From Siminovitchia sediminis (GTDB lineage Bacteria > Bacillota > Bacilli > Bacillales > Bacillaceae_C): DNA of 64,000 nt. Positions 61,276 to 64,000 of this stretch are shown in pieces; the first letter of the stretch is position 1; every line of letters starts with the position of its first letter. The notes under the pieces were generated by a model, which had not been told where the DNA came from, searched no databases, and saw only the letters and a program-made list of their open reading frames with translations. The translations under genes and the position numbers were made by a program. The stretch spans positions 9,376-73,375 of the forward strand of contig NZ_JBHUEO010000009.1 in assembly GCF_042680885.1 (NCBI RefSeq), read 5' to 3'.

Positions 61276-62394
61276 ATGCTGGATCTGGCAATTATCGGGG
61301 CTGGTCCTTACGGGCTGTCCATTGCCGCCCATGCAAAAGAAGCAGGATTAAATTATAAAGTCTTTGGATATCCAATGGATTTTTGGAAAACAAAAATGCC
61401 TCCTGAAATGTTTATCCGTACACAGCTTGACTACACAGGACTTTCCGATCCGCATAATCAATTTACGCTTCGGGCCTATGAGAAAGAGAAAAATACAACC
61501 TTGAATTATCCGATTCCCAGGTCGATTTTCGTTGATTACGGGCTTTGGTTTGCCGAGAAAACGAATATTCTCATAGATCCGGTACTGGTTAAAAATATCA
61601 CTCAAAAAGATAATTTCTTTCAATTAAAAACCGAAAATGATTCTGTGGAACAAGCTAAGCATGTGGTTGTAGCAGTCGGGGTAACCAATTCAAAGTATAT
61701 TCCGCCTAATTTAGCATCTCTTCCTGCAGACTTGGTATCTCATACTTCTGACCATACAGAGTTTAACCGGTTTCAAAATCAACATGTGATTGTTTTAGGA
61801 GGAGGCCAAAGTGCATGGGAGGCAGCCGCTTTGCTGCATAAAGCAGGTGCCGTTACAGAGTTGGTTTACCGGAGACCCTATCGTCTGCCCCCCATTGAAG
61901 GAATCAATGCAAACCAGCGGGAGATCGCCGATAAGTTTTACTTTTATCCGGATGAGAAGAAGAAAGAGATAAGAAATTGGCTGGAATTGCCGACCGTTTC
62001 AGATTTCCTTGTTCCGCTGGTTGAAGGCAAAGTAAAGCAAAGACCGAGTACTTCTATAAAGGAAGCAAGAGCAAGAGATGACGGAAGACTGGATGTAACC
62101 TACAGCGACGGGATGACAACGATAGCCGATCATATTATTGCTGCTACAGGTTATCGCTTTACTCCGGGGAATTTAGATTTTCTTACTGATTTGCTAAAAG
62201 ACATCCAGTTAAATGAGGCAGGCGAGCCTCAGGTGAATGAGTTTTTTGAAAGTACAGTCACGAACCTTTTCTTTGCCGGACCAGCTGCAGGATTTCATCA
62301 TGGTCCTGCGTTTCGGGTGATGGCCGGTGTATGGAGAACATCCGAAGTATTAATTGATTATGTGGAAAGAGGTAAAAATAAAGTTTTTCAGTAG
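61276..62394 (+). CDS. FAD/NAD(P)-binding oxidoreductase (flavin monooxygenase-like)
   Basis: About 372 residues. FAD site LAIIGAGPYGLSIAAH at the start, NAD(P) site VIVLGGGQSAWEAAALL near residue 172 and ATGYRF near 290, a layout shared by flavin-containing monooxygenases and thioredoxin-reductase-like proteins. Substrate unknown. Start ATG 61276 after AGGGAGA. Encoded between the regulator and the dehydrogenase genes, so it probably serves the same pathway. Confidence 0.82.
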   Translation: MLDLAIIGAGPYGLSIAAHAKEAGLNYKVFGYPMDFWKTKMPPEMFIRTQLDYTGLSDPHNQFTLRAYEKEKNTTLNYPIPRSIFVDYGLWFAEKTNILIDPVLVKNITQKDNFFQLKTENDSVEQAKHVVVAVGVTNSKYIPPNLASLPADLVSHTSDHTEFNRFQNQHVIVLGGGQSAWEAAALLHKAGAVTELVYRRPYRLPPIEGINANQREIADKFYFYPDEKKKEIRNWLELPTVSDFLVPLVEGKVKQRPSTSIKEARARDDGRLDVTYSDGMTTIADHIIAATGYRFTPGNLDFLTDLLKDIQLNEAGEPQVNEFFESTVTNLFFAGPAAGFHHGPAFRVMAGVWRTSEVLIDYVERGKNKVFQ

Positions 62395-62513
62395 GCATTC
62401 TGCAATAGTCAAAGAGACTGGCTGATGACAACTATTGGACATTTAAGGATGGACCAGAAGAAGAGGTCTTGCCGGATCGGATGACAGACTTTAAACATAT
62501 GAGGGATAAGCAA

Positions 62514-63575
62514 ATGAAGAGATTTCAGGCGCACGAATTACATACCTTTTCAACAAAGGTATTGACACAAGCCGGAGTCAGCCAACAGCATGCCCGGCTG
62601 GCAGCCGATGCTTTGATTCAAGCTGACTTGGAAGGGGTGGACAGTCACGGTATTTTAAGATTGGCAGTGTATGTCAAAAGAATGGAAGAAAATCGAATCA
62701 ACCCAAGGCCTCATATAAAATTCTTTGAAAGCAGCCCAACGGTTTTATCAGTAGACGGAGATAATGGCCTGGGACACATTGTCAGCACGATTGCCTTGGA
62801 TCGTGGAATTGAAATGGCAAAAAACCTGGGGCTGGCAGGAATTGCTGTTCGGAACAGTAATCACTTTGGGACAGCTTCCTACTATTGTCAAAGGGCTTGT
62901 AAACACCGATTGGCTTCCATCGTATTGACCAACTCGCCTGCGGGTATTCCTCCTTGGGGAGGGAGAAAGGCTTTTCTGGGAACGAACCCGATTGCATTTG
63001 GGTTTCCGACAGGAACGGATGTACCTGTGATGATCGACCTTTCCACGAGTGTGGTGGCCAGAGGGAAAATTATGGCAGCCGAAAAACAAGGTGAAGCTAT
63101 ACCAGATGGATGGGCCATCGATGAGAACGGAAAAATGACCAATGATCCTTCTGCTGCATTGCGGGGAGCAGTGTTACCTTTAGGCGGTGCAAAAGGATCC
63201 GCTTTGGCACTGGCTGTAGAAATATTGGCAGGGGTATTGACAGGGGCTGCCTTTGCTCCGAATGTTACTAGCATTTATCAAGATCAAGTGACTGAACAAG
63301 CAAATATCGGTCATTTGTTTATCTTAATAGATATTGAAAAGTTTATGGATTACAGTGAATTTACCTCGTCTTTGAATGATTTACTGCGGAGCATGAAAAG
63401 TGTACCGAAAGCTCCTGGTACGGAAGAAATCCGCTACCCGGGAGAGCGAAGAAGTCAAGAACAGGCGAAGAGACTGGAAGAAGGGATTCCTGTACCTTTG
63501 GCCGTAGTCAATGAATTAATAGAGCTTGGACAAAAATACGATGTGCCATTTCCAGAAAAAAAGTTGATTCCATAG
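62514..63575 (+). CDS. Malate/L-lactate/sulfolactate dehydrogenase family protein
   Basis: 353 residues. Family patterns: LEGVDSHGILRL near residue 42 (catalytic His), IAVRNSNHFGTASYY near 115, TNSPAGIPPWGG and GTNPIAFGFP. NAD(P)-dependent, includes malate dehydrogenase YlbC/AllD types and (R)-sulfolactate dehydrogenase ComC. With a SuyAB-like lyase and a TauE/SafE exporter in the same cluster, a sulfolactate or sulfomalate role is possible. ATG 62514 preferred, with GAGGGA eight bases before; the upstream start at 62469 is an alternative. Confidence 0.85.
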   Translation: MKRFQAHELHTFSTKVLTQAGVSQQHARLAADALIQADLEGVDSHGILRLAVYVKRMEENRINPRPHIKFFESSPTVLSVDGDNGLGHIVSTIALDRGIEMAKNLGLAGIAVRNSNHFGTASYYCQRACKHRLASIVLTNSPAGIPPWGGRKAFLGTNPIAFGFPTGTDVPVMIDLSTSVVARGKIMAAEKQGEAIPDGWAIDENGKMTNDPSAALRGAVLPLGGAKGSALALAVEILAGVLTGAAFAPNVTSIYQDQVTEQANIGHLFILIDIEKFMDYSEFTSSLNDLLRSMKSVPKAPGTEEIRYPGERRSQEQAKRLEEGIPVPLAVVNELIELGQKYDVPFPEKKLIP

Positions 63576-63591
63576 CGGAATCAACTTTTTT
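63556..63591. terminator. Bidirectional terminator
   Basis: AAAAAAAGTTGATTCC (63556-63571) pairs with GGAATCAACTTTTTT (63577-63591), spanning the stop codon of the dehydrogenase gene. A-run and T-run on opposite sides let it serve both this cluster and the minus-strand pyc gene. Confidence 0.9.
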
Positions 63592-63648
63592 GAGTTGTAT
63601 TCATTAGGAAGGGGAGCGTACAGACATTCAACTGTACGGTCATCCCTT

Positions 63649-64000
63649 TTATCTTTCCAACTCTACTAATAAATCCCCCGGTTGAATGGCATCCCCTGCC
63701 CGGACATGAATATCCTTCACGATGCCGGAAAATGGCGCCTGTACGGTGGTTTCCATCTTCATGGCTTCGGTCAGGACGAGGTGGTCGCCTTTTTGGACCT
63801 TTTCCCCTTTTTCCACGAGGACCTTCAGGACGGTTCCCGGCATGGTCGCGCCGATGTGGGCTTCGTTTTTCGGATCGGCCTTTTGCTTCATGACTACCGT
63901 GGATTTGATGTTCTCATCCTTGATCACCACTTCCCTCGGCTGGCCGTTCAGCTCGAAATAGACGACCCGTGTGCCGTCTGCCTGGGGCTGCCCGATGGAG
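63649..64000 (-). CDS. pyc: Pyruvate carboxylase, C-terminal part (biotin carrier domain)
   Basis: Partial; the gene runs on beyond the window. The 117 codons seen end the protein with a biotinyl domain: GATMPGTVLKVLVEKG, biotin lysine in LTEAMKMETTVQAPFSG, and GDLLVELER at the C-terminus. Carboxylates pyruvate to oxaloacetate. Base composition rises to about 54-55% GC here against the mid-40s to the left. The same end is shared by oxoacid decarboxylase biotin subunits, but pyruvate carboxylase is the usual bacillar match. Confidence 0.85.
   Translation of the reverse strand, partial: SIGQPQADGTRVVYFELNGQPREVVIKDENIKSTVVMKQKADPKNEAHIGATMPGTVLKVLVEKGEKVQKGDHLVLTEAMKMETTVQAPFSGIVKDIHVRAGDAIQPGDLLVELER

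Overview
The window looks like the chromosome of an endospore-forming Bacillaceae bacterium (Firmicutes). It has a mid-40s GC content by eye and Bacillus-type genes throughout: Pdp, RocB-like, PatA-like, MhqR/MhqO/MhqD, BrnQ, TrpDCFBA and a two-gene GlcD/GlcF. It also has an SspO-like small acid-soluble spore protein, strong GGAGG ribosome sites with frequent TTG and GTG starts, sigma-A promoters, CcpA cre-like sites, T-boxes and a TPP riboswitch. I cannot fix the genus. No rRNA, tRNA, insertion sequence, prophage or CRISPR array was seen.

Layout. 1-2.1 kb: pyrimidine-nucleoside phosphorylase and a nitroreductase. 2.1-2.75 kb: a tandem repeat array with a two-unit higher-order period. 2.9-6.5 kb: MarR regulator plus MMPL exporter. 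6.5-10 kb: SGNH hydrolase, a histidine-phosphatase pseudogene, a SulP anion transporter and sspO. 10-22.4 kb: a catabolic locus of two 2-hydroxyacid dehydrogenases, a GntR/FCD regulator, an aldehyde dehydrogenase, a RocB-like M20 peptidase, a DctPQM TRAP transporter, an amidohydrolase and an acetolactate-synthase-like ThDP enzyme. Its first promoter carries a cre site and a candidate GntR operator. 22.4-22.8 kb: a second, unrelated degenerate repeat array. 23-31.5 kb: aminotransferase, polar amino acid ABC transporter, a PrpR-type sigma-54 activator and glcDF behind a clear -24/-12 promoter. 31.6-34.7 kb: an unknown protein, a TIGR01777 epimerase, and an HTH-TPR (RRNPP-like) receptor followed at once by a 35-residue putative signal peptide gene. 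34.8-38.7 kb: TPP riboswitch and a thiamine-precursor ABC operon. 39-43 kb: WrbA, a small membrane-protein pseudogene and an mhq-like quinone-resistance operon. 43-49.7 kb: BrnQ, then two tandem tryptophan T-boxes and trpDCFBA without trpEG.

50.2-63.6 kb is the most unusual part. It holds a SuyAB/UxaA-like two-subunit lyase, an FrdB-C-A-type flavoprotein complex, a TauE/SafE exporter, a two-subunit class I fumarase/tartrate dehydratase, a second TRAP transporter, a second GntR/FCD regulator, an FAD/NAD(P) oxidoreductase and a malate/sulfolactate-type dehydrogenase. Read together these could import a C4 sulfonate such as sulfosuccinate, dehydrogenate it, hydrate it, eliminate sulfite and export the sulfite. 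Sulfolactate use is the more conservative alternative. This is inference from gene families and order. The window ends inside the 3' end of pyruvate carboxylase on the minus strand.
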